From NCBI GenBank assembly GCA_963662175.1, contig OY759223.1, positions 19,693,460 through 19,757,459 on the forward strand: a stretch of DNA of 64,000 nt, written 5' to 3'. The notes under the pieces were generated by a model, which was not told the origin of the DNA, ran no database searches, and saw nothing but the letters and a program-made list of their open reading frames with translations. A program made the position numbers and the translations under genes. Shown here piece by piece: positions 56,301 through 64,000 of the stretch (position 1 is the stretch's first letter; each line of letters begins with the position of its first letter). The stretch is from Aradus depressus (taxonomy: Eukaryota > Arthropoda > Insecta > Hemiptera > Aradidae).

Positions 56301-59300
56301 TCAGATACCAGTTCCAAATGAAGAGCCTTAGTAGTCATACATACAAACAGACATAAATATGATTTGCTAACCGGCGCATTTCTTCTCCGAGACTCCCTGA
56401 TAGAAAATGGGCCGGCAAAATCGACGCCAACATTAATAAAAGTTCGGCCAGCTTCAAAACGACACGTAGGCAAACCGCCCATCAGAGCCTCAGCTGGCTT
56501 TGCTGAAAACTTATAACAAATGTCACATCTAAATAACTCTTGTCTGATTAAACGCCTTGCTGAGAGGATCCAGAAACGTTGACGTATCAAGGCATGGAGT
56601 TGATTTAGACCAGCATGCAAATACAAGTGGTGATAGTGACGTATTATAAGTCTAGAGAGGTGGGAATGATGAGGTAGGATGATAGGGTGCTTCATACCTT
56701 CAGGAAGAGGTGATTGTTGAAGACGACCGCCCACCCTCAAAAGTCCCAAGGGATCCAAGAATGGAGTCAGACCTCGGAGATTAGTGGAGGCATAATCCTC
56801 GTCGCCACTGTGTATAGCGTTAGGTAAATAACAATTTTGGATAAGACGGATACAGGTTGTCTCCGCCGCGTTCAATTCTCTTAATGTCAAAGGCCCACAC
56901 AGATTGGAGTTGCGGGCATTCTGGATGAATCGCCGCACATACGATACCGTCCTGAGAAGCTTCATAAATGATGAGAAGTTTTCGATCCATGACACAAGGT
57001 CAGGGACGACCTTTGAACTGAGAGTAGCAATTATACCGCCCCTAAGCTCGGGCAAAACTGTTGTCCGGCTACAAAATCTTTCGATCTTTGGCCAGTCATG
57101 GACGGGAAGTTGTAGCCAAGACGGTCCGTTCCACCATAGATCACTACGTAAAATCTGAGATGGGCGGAGACCCCGTGAGGCAGCGTCAGCTGGATTGTCC
57201 AATGTGCCCACGTGACGCCAGGACACCTCAGGAATTAACTGTAAAATTTCTACAATACGGTTGGCCACAAAGGTTTTCAATAAATGAGGTGGAGTATGTA
57301 GCCAACCTAACACAATAGCGGAATCCGTAAAGAAGAATATTTGATTTATCGAAATTCTGTCTCGAAATTTTTTCAGAGAGCTGAATAATTTTGCAAGAAG
57401 AAGAGCACCACAAAGCTCAAGCCTTGGGATAGAGAGCGGTTTTATAGGAGCCAGCTTAGATTTTGCTTTCAAGAGAAAAATTTGAACATTGTCATCCGTT
57501 ACCGTTCTAATATAAATGATGGCCGAGAATCCCTTCTCTGAAGCGTCGCAGAAACCGACGAACTGGCAATCGTTACTGTGTTTCACCGGGATGAAACGTG
57601 ATAAACGGATGGACACCAATTGGGGAACTTCCATCATGAAATTTTCCCAGTCAAGTTTGACCTCAGTTGGCAGAGGATCGTCCCAGCCGAGGCCTAATTT
57701 CCAAATATTTTGCAACAGAAGCTTGGCCAAAAATATCACCGGTGTTAAATAACCTAGAGGATCGAAGATACGCGCAATTGCAGATAGAACACCACGTTTA
57801 GTGCACTGAGGACGTGGGGTGGTGATATTATATGAGAACTCATCTGACTGAGCATTCCACTGGACCCCTAACACCTTAAAAACACAATCTTCTCCCTTCG
57901 AAAGTGAAATAGACCTTTCATGAAACTTCTCTGGAACTGCCTTGAGCACACTCTCTGAATTGCTGGCCCACTTACGAAGCTCGAAATTACCCTTCATGAG
58001 TAAATCAATTAGTTGTTGTTGAAGGCTGAGGGCTTCATCGATACTTGATGCCCCAGTTATGATATCATCCATATATACGTCCTCGCGTAACACTTTGGAC
58101 GCATGGATGAAATGATGACCTTCATCCAGAGTGAGTTGTTTAAGAACGCGAAGAGCCAAATGGGGGGAGCAGGACATCCCGTAAGTCAAGGTGCACAATT
58201 CATATTCTTTAACGTCATCAGCAGGATCCGATCTCCAGTAAATATGTTGATAAAGACGATCGGGTTCATTGATAAGGATTTGGCGGTACATCTTACAGAT
58301 ATCCGTCACAAACACAATGCGATGAAGTCTAAAATTAAGCATGATGTCCGCAATATCAAGTTGAAGTTTCGGTCCAACAAAAAGATGTTGATTTAGAGAG
58401 CCGGTAGAAATCGACGACGACATGGACGCATCCAAGACCGCTCTCAACTTAGTTGTTGAGCTAGTCTCTTTTAAAATGCCATGATGGGGAATTATGTATT
58501 TCCCAGGAGAGGAAGCGATTTCCATGTGTCCCAGAGAGAGATACTCTTCCATAAAAGTGATATATTCCCGTCTCAATGTGGAATTTCTCAACAATTTCTT
58601 TTCCAAGTTGTAGAACCGCTTCAACGCTTGCGATCTTGAATCACTTAATAATGGTGAAGGAGATTTAAATGGAAGAGCAACAACGTACCTCCCTGAAGTC
58701 AAACGACGATGAGTCCGGGCAAAATGTTCTTCGCAAAGTTCCTCTTCCGGATCGGTCACAACTCCAATGCTAGGTTCCTCCAATTCCCAGAATCGTTCAA
58801 GTTGACGGTGAATAAAGGGAATCGTCGTGAGGGTCAAAACCGATGGCCTGGGGAAGGACTCAAAATCAGCTGAATAGGCACCAGTAACAATCCAGCCAAG
58901 AGATGTTTTAATGGTGGCTAAATCTGTACCGATAATAGGGATGGGTCTACCTTCCAATATTTTATAGTAAATATCGGCACCTAAAAGGCAGTCGATAGGA
59001 CGAGGCAGTCCAAAATTCAAATCGGCTAATTTGATCGAAGGGTTAATTTTTCTGATTATAATTTCCGGAACTGCAATAGATGGAAGATCCGACGTTATTT
59101 TGGTGACAACTGTGGCGCGGACACCTAGTAGAGGGGCTTTACGATGAATAGATTTCATCTCAAAAAATGTAGTTCCTAAGGACGGAACACTAAGGTCCCC
59201 GACAGAACTTATCTGATGGGAATCATTCGCCACCGTCAAGCGGAGTCGCCGAGCACAGTCTGAAGTCACCAATGAGGATTGAGCTCCCGAATCAATGAGA

Positions 59301-62300
59301 GCACGAACGGGATGAAAACATCCTCGAACATCTGTTATGAAAACAGTAGCAGTACTAAGAAGTATTTGTTGAGCTGGAACATCAAAAGAATTACCACGAA
59401 AGGTAAGAATCGATTTCGAAGTTCCTGAAGGCGTCCCCATAGATGGAGGCCTAGTATCTTCAACGAGGGTGTTTGTTGAAAAATGAAGTAAGGAATGGTG
59501 AAGAGATTGGCAAATGAGACATCTAATTTTAAATTTGCATTCGTCGGTAGTATGACCAGAAGTTAAATGATATTTACATCCCTTGAAGGTTCTTACAAAG
59601 TGGAAGCGTTGCGACGGCGACAGATTCAAAAAATTGGGACATTTGGTCAAATCATGACCAGACAATTTACAGTATGGACACTTTGAAGTGCGCACATCCC
59701 ATGGTTTTGAAGCTCTCTTGGTCGTCAAAAACACAGAAGAAGATTTATTACGGGTCTTCGTTGCCTTCGGGCAAGACGACTTACCGGGTTTGCTGGAAGA
59801 CAGCTTCAGAATTTGCTGTCTGTCTCTGACAAACTCCAGAAGATCGTTGCATCGCGGAAATTCTTCCTTAATATGCTTGGATTCGAACATCTCCCTTGTT
59901 CTCTGGTCCAGACATTGAATAGCAAGATGAAACAAGATAAATTCCGCTTCATGAGGAATTTTTAGAAGTTGAAAAGCTTCCATACTGTCACCCACATGAG
60001 ATAAAAATAATTTATAATTTTCGGAAACCTCTGGGTGAGATTTAAATGAGAGAAGTTTGTCCAAGAAGGATGTAGCTAAGAAACGCCTCTTATCGTAGCG
60101 AGCCATCAAAGCCTTCCAGGCTAGGTCATAATTAGCCTCCGTCACAGGTATGGACTTTAAAAGGGATCGAGCCTCACCATTCAGACTAGAAATTAAATAA
60201 TAAAATTTATCAGTTTTAGACAGTGTCGGTTCATCGTGAATTAAAGAAATGAAAACATCTTTGAAATGCGGCCAATCTGTCAATTCGCCTGAAAAATTTG
60301 GAATATTAATTTTTGGGAGGCGCGACCTGGTGTCGTTGATAACAGCTGGCCTGGGAGGCGGACAAAGCTCCGTATGAATCATAAGGATCTCATAGATATA
60401 ACGTTTCGAGTTCGATAAAATCAAAGAATCTCTATCCGTAGGATAATCCTCGCCTTTCTGAGCATTTACAAAGTATGTTTCCAACGCTTCATTTGTAAAG
60501 TTTAATTCACTTCGAAGATTTGAAAGATCGGAGAACATCGCTTGAAATAGATTCGTTTGACTGTTATCTACCTTAGCTGCACGGCCTTGTTCTCGAATAG
60601 ATTTAATATCTTGACATAAAGAATAAAGTTTGCGTCTTAATATTATTGTCCGAGAATCGGAGAAAGCAGCAACATTAACATCCGCTTCCTCACTTGCCAT
60701 GATTAAAAGAAAATGAAAATTGAAAATGAAACGAAGTATTTCTAAGAAAATGAAATTAAAATAATAAATATATCTGAAGTTGAAATTAACAAAAGAAGCT
60801 AGAGTGAATATAAACAAACATTGAACCTTCTAGTAGAATCAAAACAAATACAAGAACCTAAATGAGTGCCACTGAAAATATTAGGTTGAAAAAATATATA
60901 TTTATGTATTTTAACACAAGAAAATGATAGACTATAAACTATTTAAAAAATAGATTATAATATAAGAAGAGTCTATCAACATAAAAATAAAAATAGAAAT
61001 CCACTGATTAATGGATAGAAGAATGTTATTTACCTTGTTATGACCTATTTCCAGATCATAATAATAACACCTGATTACTGTCATAAATGATAACACGAAG
61101 GTTATAGGCAGGTATGAGGTGCGCAATAACAAGAAAATAGCTAGATGTACAAAAATAGGATTAAATCCAAAGTAGGATTAGAATACATCTTTGAACAAAA
61201 TTCAAATACATATTTTAACAAATATATATGTTCCTGGCCGGAATCACCAAATTCTATGTTAATAAATAACATAGACTAGATTTTGAAAAATGATATAATT
61301 ATATTTCATTTCAAATACAAGGGCCAGTCGGCGTAGTTAAAAGGAAAAACAAAAATAAACAAAGTTAACTCTCCTGATGTGGAGGGGTGAATGTGGAAGA
61401 TGGGCGGATGAACTGATCTCCAAACAAGGCCGAGAAGATCTGGGAGTAGGCTGAGGACGCCGTCACACCAGATGAGCCAAGTACCAGACTTCAGAGGTCC
61501 ACGGAAAGGCGATCCGGATTGACGAGAGAAGTTGGTGGCCTTGAGAAGTGCCCTGATGTCAACAGGCTGAAGGACCATGGAAGACTATCTGTCCAACACA
61601 CTGACCAGCGGTCATAACACGAACTATTCCCCACTCCCCCACATTCATAGGCTCCTCCCACAAATTGTTAATATGATGTAATATAAACATAAGAATAAAT
61701 TACATGAGTAATATTGACCATAGTTATTATGATAATAATATTAATAATTATTAGAATAATTAATGAAAGAAAACTTAAGAAAAATACCTCTACAAAAAAT
61801 CAAAAATTAATTAAATGTTGCGCTAACAATGACAACAACGGTAGATCCGATGATGTCCGCTATGGAGAGTTTTCACTGTATGTATATCAGCACAGCCGCT
61901 GGTTCAGTAGTTTTGTATACTTGCGGTTTAAGATAAATAAATACAAAAAAAGGAAAGGGATTAAAAATGGATGAAATGGGATTTCAAAGTTAATCTGCAT
62001 TTTTGCAGAGAAAGTTCAATAACTAGGTGGGTCGAAAAACATATAGAAATTACTTGGGTCGTATTGATCCATTATCCATGTTAGGAAGAACTATATTTCA
62101 GTCATGATATCTACATTACTTAGTTTAAGTAAAAATTGTTTATTTTTTGTATATGTTGATTTATTAAAACTATTTAATTTGTCTCCTCTAGTCGGAGAAG
62201 CCGAGAAAGAGGCGAGAGAAGAAGAACAGAGACGAGAACAAGCCAAAACGAGCTCCGTCAGCATACATGTTGTGGTTCAACGAGACAAGGGAGAAGATCA

Positions 62301-64000
62301 AATCGGACAACCCGGGTATCTCTTTCACGGACATCGCCAAGAAGGGAGGGGAGCTGTGGAAGAAGATGGAGGATAAGTCGGTAAGTGAGACAACACTTTA
62401 CTCAAGGACTACCAACTCGCCTTGTCACTCTCCCCTTGTTGTCTCATCTCTAATTCCTGTTTTCTTTTACTTCCTCAGTTAGACGAAGTATAGAAGAAGT
62501 TATGTAATCGGTCAGAAATTCATTTTTTGACGTGAAAACGTCAATTCGCTCGTTAAGCACAGTGATAGCCGGTCAAACGTTCTTGTGTTACAAAATACCG
62601 TCAGATTTCAATCGATAATAACTACGAGTTTAATAATGCGATAACAATGGTTGAGGTCACAATGGATAGAGCATGTCTGTACGTGTTTATTCTGCAGTGT
62701 TTGTTTTGTCTGTGACGTTATCGGACTAGTGTGGGCACCGGCGGATGATTGCGTTGTGTAAAATTAGAAATTAGTGCAGCGTGATAACGCGTTTAGATAG
62801 GACGTTGATTCTGGTGTCATTGTAAAGAAGAGCTTCAGGGCACTACTAGGACTCAAAGTGAAACAATAAAAATATTCGCCAAATACATGTCTCATATGAA
62901 TCGTAAATATACGCGGAATTATAGAAAACGCAAATCAGAGGAAAGCTCGCATCAAAAGGAATTTAAAAAACCTAAAAAGTCTAGTGCCGAGCAAATGCAA
63001 GAGCTACGGCAGCATCGAAAAGAAAATTAAAAATGATTTTTATCTCGACGTTTTCACGGAAAATCTACGGCGTGGACCTTGACTACGCGTTAATGTTTTT
63101 CTTTTTTTTTTTAAATCTGATGTTTGTGTGTCGGTTGGTCTTTGGACACGATAACTTCCGATGTAATGTATCGACAGAAACATTACTATATAGACTCACA
63201 AGACCCCTATATAAGTTAACTCTTGATTTTTCGCCCGAATTGTCGATTGGTCTTAGAGGGAAAGCGAAAACTTAATTGATTAACTCGTGCTGGGCAATTT
63301 CTACTTTTTAATTTTCTTGATTTATATGATTTTTTTTCATTAAAAAAAAATGTATTGGCTTATATTTAAAAAATATTTTCGATCGATTGAGTATTTCATG
63401 TTCAAAAAGTTAAATCACAATCCTTGGGAACTCAAAGGGATAATCTATTTTGTCTTATTTTTTGCATTTCTTTCTCATCCTAAATAAAAAAAACCTAAGC
63501 CTCCGCCAGGTTTCGAACCGGCGATCTTGAGCACAGTAGACGCTCGCAACCGGCGCTCTTCTGAAATATTCAATAGTTGACTTACCTAGGAGCTCCTTAA
63601 TCCTCGTGCTAAATTTTGTATCTAATCCTCTAATCCATCCCTTTTACCGATTTGGCTGAAAATCAATAGGTGGAGGATTCGGGAGTTTTAATTTGCATTG
63701 TAATTATTGTTGTTGATTTTCTAGGAATGGGACAAGAAAGCTGCCAAATTGAAGGAAGAATACAATGAAGCAATGAAGGAGTACACCTCAAGCGGTAAAG
63801 AGGCGGCGTTCAAATCAGAGAAAAAAGCGGCGAAAAAGGCGACAACTCCTGCAACGAAAAAGGGCGTCGCGGCGACTGTAGAGAAATCACCAGAGAAGAG
63901 AGGAAGTGGAGTGGGCTACATTTCGAAAGAGTTCATCGAAACGGACAGCAGTTCAGAGTCTGATAGCAAACCAAAGAGTTCCACAAAAACTGGAGGATCC
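42529..64000 (+). CDS. SSRP1: SSRP1, HMG-box subunit of the FACT histone chaperone (3' end beyond window)
   Basis: Family role: nuclear partner of SPT16 in FACT, which reorganises nucleosomes during transcription and replication. GT-AG exons: 42529-42582, 42669-42854, 44148-44363, 44964-45139, 46582-46717, 47756-47859, 49088-49216, 49455-49613, 51505-51634, 51892-52079, 53665-53791, 62192-62380, 63725-64000+. All phases agree and give 690 residues to the window edge; human SSRP1 has 709. The N-terminal and middle PH-like regions (about 1-430) contain [42 protein letters not shown] and [14 protein letters not shown], all nearly as in vertebrates. An acidic stretch follows (about 470-515, [11 protein letters not shown]), then a lysine run, then one HMG box (about 545-615, [18 protein letters not shown]). 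The tail is Ser/Lys-rich. The start [10 protein letters not shown] matches family N-termini. Intron 11 (53792-62191) is enlarged by a BEL/Pao insertion. Confidence 0.95.
43560..43760. mobile_element. Family F copy in SSRP1 intron 2
   Basis: AATATTGTCTATTCCAC at about 43582 and TGAATAGACAATATTTAG at about 43726 in inverse orientation. The interior is unrelated to the palindromic core of other copies. Confidence 0.55.
44405..44860 (+). repeat. Repeat-R copy in SSRP1 intron 3
   Basis: Three successive modules with AAGGACGACACAT, ATTTTCAGYGAA and AAAAACTC(A/T)AATAACT, then the CCCAAACGGTCGACTGG and GAAGTACATTGCGG 3' phrases. Good example of the modular structure. Same strand as SSRP1. Confidence 0.7.
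45601..45882 (-). repeat. SINE-A copy in SSRP1 intron 4
   Basis: Reverse orientation. Body with CCGAAGGACGTCGGG, B-box complement GGGTTTCGAACC, and A-box complement CTCTGAGCTACCG. Antisense to SSRP1. Confidence 0.82.
46070..46555 (+). repeat. Repeat-R copy in SSRP1 intron 4
   Basis: Modules with GAAGGACGACACC, AAAAGACGACCA and AAGGACGGCATC, then GAGGATTCAGAGAGTCACT and the CCCAAACGGTCGATTAG phrase. It ends about 30 bp before exon 46582. Confidence 0.7.
46860..47055. other. A-rich stretch, possible LINE 3' tail
   Basis: TTTATTTCCATAACATG followed by A-rich DNA, similar in texture to 51000-51190. No coding. Confidence 0.3.
47063..47342 (-). repeat. SINE-A copy in SSRP1 intron 5
   Basis: Reverse orientation, from ACTCATGCCCGGGC to the GGGTTTGAACCC B box. 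The A-box end is lost. Antisense to SSRP1. Confidence 0.82.
47623..47681. repeat. 59-bp poly-T tract
   Basis: An uninterrupted T run followed by AG, 75 bp before the acceptor of SSRP1 exon 47756. It could be an antisense poly-A tail or slippage expansion, and mimics a 3' splice site. Confidence 0.8.
48589..48891 (-). repeat. SINE-A copy in SSRP1 intron 6
   Basis: Reverse orientation with a short duplicated tail (GACTTATGCCC repeated), GTCCCGAAGGACGGCGTG, and B-box complement GGTTTCGAACCCGCG. Antisense to SSRP1. Confidence 0.82.
49711..49992 (-). repeat. SINE-A copy in SSRP1 intron 8
   Basis: Reverse orientation, with small deletions in the body; it ends CACTGAGCTTTTA at the former A box. 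Antisense to SSRP1. Confidence 0.8.
50559..50893 (+). repeat. SINE-A copy in SSRP1 intron 8
   Basis: Full head GGGCGCTGGTAGCTCATTGG, B box GTGGGTTCGTAACCC, body lacking the CGCCGTCCTTCGG block, tail CTAACCTAACCT. The only clear sense-oriented SINE-A in SSRP1. Confidence 0.85.
51190..51310 (-). mobile_element. Possible Penelope-like-element terminal fragment
   Basis: Reverse strand carries GACCTGATGAAGGGGC, then GACCCGAAATATCG and TAAACACACCGG, the conserved motif often seen just after the coding region of Penelope-like elements. The short frame gives [14 protein letters not shown]. No reverse transcriptase or GIY-YIG domain is present. Confidence 0.3.
52170..52446 (-). repeat. SINE-A copy in SSRP1 intron 10
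   Basis: Reverse orientation, from TTATGACTCATGCCCGGG to AACTAAGGGCCTCGG. The head is missing. Antisense to SSRP1. Confidence 0.82.
52495..52880 (+). repeat. Repeat-R copy in SSRP1 intron 10
   Basis: CTAAACGACTGATCGG start, modules with GGAATCGGCTGAAGGGAAGG, then TTGATTAATTCGTTCTGG and GAAGTACATTGCCGGTGAT. Confidence 0.7.
53083..53345. mobile_element. Family F copy with (TA)n expansion
   Basis: Left end CATTTTTTGCAGAGATATTG and the inner GGTAGCAATACTGAGAG core. The TA repeat spans about 53218-53300, then comes an inverse ATAGACTATATTT tip. The open frame of alternating Tyr/Ile on the reverse strand is the TA tract. Confidence 0.65.
54888..54892. repeat. BEL/Pao target-site duplication, left copy
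   Basis: ATGAC here and again at 61829-61833, immediately outside the LTRs. A 5-bp duplication fits BEL/Pao integration. Confidence 0.85.
54893..55464 (-). repeat. BEL/Pao LTR (3' LTR in element orientation)
   Basis: 572 bp, starting TGTTAATAAATAACATAG and ending GTTGCGCTAACA on the plus strand, with TGTTA..TAACA ends. Read by eye it is identical to 61257-61828. The reverse-strand GGTGGGCGG beside it (about 55467-55478) is the likely polypurine tract. Confidence 0.92.
55508..60700 (-). CDS. BEL/Pao gag-pol polyprotein (intact ORF)
   Basis: 1730 residues from the ATG at 60700 ([10 protein letters not shown]) to the stop at 55508. The open frame extends 39 hydrophobic residues further upstream (to 60817), but these look like leader, not protein. 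Family role: cytoplasmic particle, reverse transcription and integration of the element. Domains in order: gag; CCHC zinc knuckle [14 protein letters not shown] (341-354) followed by further Cys/His pairs; aspartic protease DSGA (470-473); reverse transcriptase with TDI (799-801) and YMDD (876-879); RNase H with FCDAS (about 1050); integrase HHCC region (about 1360-1395) and DDE residues D1427, D1493 and E1547 ([20 protein letters not shown]). All motifs are present and no stop or frameshift interrupts them. Transcription would oppose SSRP1. Confidence 0.93.
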   Translation of the reverse strand: MASEEADVNVAAFSDSRTIILRRKLYSLCQDIKSIREQGRAAKVDNSQTNLFQAMFSDLSNLRSELNFTNEALETYFVNAQKGEDYPTDRDSLILSNSKRYIYEILMIHTELCPPPRPAVINDTRSRLPKINIPNFSGELTDWPHFKDVFISLIHDEPTLSKTDKFYYLISSLNGEARSLLKSIPVTEANYDLAWKALMARYDKRRFLATSFLDKLLSFKSHPEVSENYKLFLSHVGDSMEAFQLLKIPHEAEFILFHLAIQCLDQRTREMFESKHIKEEFPRCNDLLEFVRDRQQILKLSSSKPGKSSCPKATKTRNKSSSVFLTTKRASKPWDVRTSKCPYCKLSGHDLTKCPNFLNLSPSQRFHFVRTFKGCKYHLTSGHTTDECKFKIRCLICQSLHHSLLHFSTNTLVEDTRPPSMGTPSGTSKSILTFRGNSFDVPAQQILLSTATVFITDVRGCFHPVRALIDSGAQSSLVTSDCARRLRLTVANDSHQISSVGDLSVPSLGTTFFEMKSIHRKAPLLGVRATVVTKITSDLPSIAVPEIIIRKINPSIKLADLNFGLPRPIDCLLGADIYYKILEGRPIPIIGTDLATIKTSLGWIVTGAYSADFESFPRPSVLTLTTIPFIHRQLERFWELEEPSIGVVTDPEEELCEEHFARTHRRLTSGRYVVALPFKSPSPLLSDSRSQALKRFYNLEKKLLRNSTLRREYITFMEEYLSLGHMEIASSPGKYIIPHHGILKETSSTTKLRAVLDASMSSSISTGSLNQHLFVGPKLQLDIADIMLNFRLHRIVFVTDICKMYRQILINEPDRLYQHIYWRSDPADDVKEYELCTLTYGMSCSPHLALRVLKQLTLDEGHHFIHASKVLREDVYMDDIITGASSIDEALSLQQQLIDLLMKGNFELRKWASNSESVLKAVPEKFHERSISLSKGEDCVFKVLGVQWNAQSDEFSYNITTPRPQCTKRGVLSAIARIFDPLGYLTPVIFLAKLLLQNIWKLGLGWDDPLPTEVKLDWENFMMEVPQLVSIRLSRFIPVKHSNDCQFVGFCDASEKGFSAIIYIRTVTDDNVQIFLLKAKSKLAPIKPLSIPRLELCGALLLAKLFSSLKKFRDRISINQIFFFTDSAIVLGWLHTPPHLLKTFVANRIVEILQLIPEVSWRHVGTLDNPADAASRGLRPSQILRSDLWWNGPSWLQLPVHDWPKIERFCSRTTVLPELRGGIIATLSSKVVPDLVSWIENFSSFMKLLRTVSYVRRFIQNARNSNLCGPLTLRELNAAETTCIRLIQNCYLPNAIHSGDEDYASTNLRGLTPFLDPLGLLRVGGRLQQSPLPEGMKHPIILPHHSHLSRLIIRHYHHLYLHAGLNQLHALIRQRFWILSARRLIRQELFRCDICYKFSAKPAEALMGGLPTCRFEAGRTFINVGVDFAGPFSIRESRRRNAPVSKSYLCLFVCMTTKALHLELVSDLSTASFMATLDRFISRRGLPTKILSDCGSNFVGAAKHLSDMQKWLHKKSVQEDLSSHLLTRGVEWVFNPPYSPNFGGIWEAGVKCVKNHFKRVLNDTAFTFEELTTLFARIEAILNSRPLCALTSDPTDLDILTPGHFLIGTALTTRPEVDFTDSPENRLTRWQLVQQRVQHYWQRWRNEYLTTLQQRPKWFRTTYHPHVGDLVLLWDKHSSPAQWPRGRITDVFPGPDGIVRVVSVHTLKGIFKRPLSKCVPLIPQSGDSEK
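61222..61250 (-). other. Candidate primer-binding site of the BEL/Pao element
   Basis: On the reverse strand, about 7 bases after the 5' LTR, TGGTGATTCCGGCCAGG could pair with a tRNA 3' end. The primer tRNA was not identified. Confidence 0.4.
61257..61828 (-). repeat. BEL/Pao LTR (5' LTR in element orientation)
   Basis: 572 bp, reads identical to 54893-55464. It should contain the element promoter, firing towards lower coordinates. Confidence 0.92.
62520..63060. mobile_element. Unclassified insert with small basic ORF, SSRP1 intron 12
   Basis: Bounded by TTTTTTGACGTGAAAACGTC (about 62525) and the roughly inverse CGACGTTTTCACGG (about 63046), with repeat-R-like DNA to the right. It contains the 47-codon ORF at 62887-63030. 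Superfamily unknown. Confidence 0.4.
62887..63030 (+). pseudogene. Small basic transposon-like ORF
   Basis: 47 codons, [16 protein letters not shown] then [18 protein letters not shown]. The (S/T)SAExMxExRxxRK phrase is common near the start of proteins encoded by several insect DNA transposons. No downstream domain follows. It might equally be a chance ORF. Confidence 0.3.
63080..63300 (+). repeat. Repeat-R copy, 3' part, SSRP1 intron 12
   Basis: GATAACTTCCGATGTAATG, CGAATTGTCGATTGG and TTGATTAACTCGTGCTGGG phrases as in other copies. Confidence 0.6.
63495..63562 (-). repeat. SINE-A head fragment
   Basis: Reverse orientation: GGTTTCGAACCGGCG B-box complement, then GATCTTGAGCACAGTAGACG and CGGCGCTC. 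Body absent. Confidence 0.6.

Larger units (their letters stand above)
54893..61828 (-). mobile_element. Complete BEL/Pao LTR retrotransposon
   Basis: 6936 bp, in antisense orientation within SSRP1 intron 11. Order in element sense: LTR, short leader with a TGG-starting primer-binding-like site, one gag-pol ORF, polypurine tract, LTR. Identical LTRs, an exact 5-bp duplication and an open ORF indicate a recent insertion. No envelope-like frame is visible. Confidence 0.92.
54248..61878 (+). mobile_element. Tigger-like transposon remnant, split by the BEL/Pao element
   Basis: The right end (CACTG at 61874-61878, then TA) reads, on the other strand, CAGTGAAAACTCTCC..AGCGGACATC. The left end near 54248 has the related ACTATAAGCGGTGTCC. 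From ATG 54446 a disrupted transposase start encodes [19 protein letters not shown] and SVMDLAAKF, then (frameshifted) [12 protein letters not shown]. The LTR element sits at 54893-61828. Confidence 0.55.

Noticed and set aside
60701..60817. Hydrophobic N-terminal extension of the BEL/Pao ORF as a signal peptide
   Set aside because: Phe/Ile-rich translation of AT-rich leader; the MASEE start at 60700 gives a normal gag N-terminus.

Overview
The window is AT-rich nuclear DNA of an animal, most likely an arthropod. Introns run from about 100 bp to 8.4 kb, repeats are dense, TIR transposons of the pogo/Tigger, PIF/Harbinger and hAT types are common, and there is a BEL/Pao LTR retrotransposon. 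One abundant tRNA-derived SINE ends in short CCTAA repeats. I suspect an insect, possibly a hemipteran, but that is inference. There is no sign of bacterial genes, CRISPR arrays or operons.

Three conserved host genes are supported. (1) 18739-19593 (+) encodes a KMT5A/PR-Set7-type histone H4K20 methyltransferase with an intact SET domain and a PIP-type degron. (2) 25906-41213 (-) is a centrosomal/ciliary CEP131 (AZI1) orthologue in at least 14 exons: a disordered N-terminal half and a long coiled-coil C-terminal half. (3) 42529-64000 (+) is SSRP1, the HMG-box subunit of the FACT histone chaperone; 13 exons are visible and the last one runs off the window edge. CEP131 and SSRP1 are head to head, 1.3 kb apart, and the shared upstream region holds three perfect TATCGATA (DRE-like) octamers.

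Region by region: 1-17 kb is a gene-poor repeat graveyard of SINEs, palindromic MITEs, minisatellites, a poly-C tandem array and pogo/Tigger remnants. 17.5-18.6 kb holds two adjacent Harbinger-type deletion derivatives, one keeping a transposase piece and the other a MADF-like exon, directly upstream of the KMT5A gene. 20-25.9 kb is mostly unannotatable AT-rich DNA with nested foldback and Harbinger elements. 25.9-41.2 kb is CEP131, with SINE and Jockey-type LINE fragments in its introns. 42.5-64 kb is SSRP1. Its intron 11 (8.4 kb) contains a complete BEL/Pao element (6.9 kb, uninterrupted gag-pol ORF, LTRs that read identical, 5-bp target duplication) inserted antisense into an older Tigger-like element.

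KMT5A and SSRP1/FACT both act on chromatin, but nothing here suggests they are functionally linked by position. I found no convincing new multi-gene system. The most unusual signals are an unclassified modular repeat family (about nine copies), a strong antisense bias of intronic SINE copies, the DRE cluster, the young BEL/Pao insertion, and several near-perfect long palindromes.
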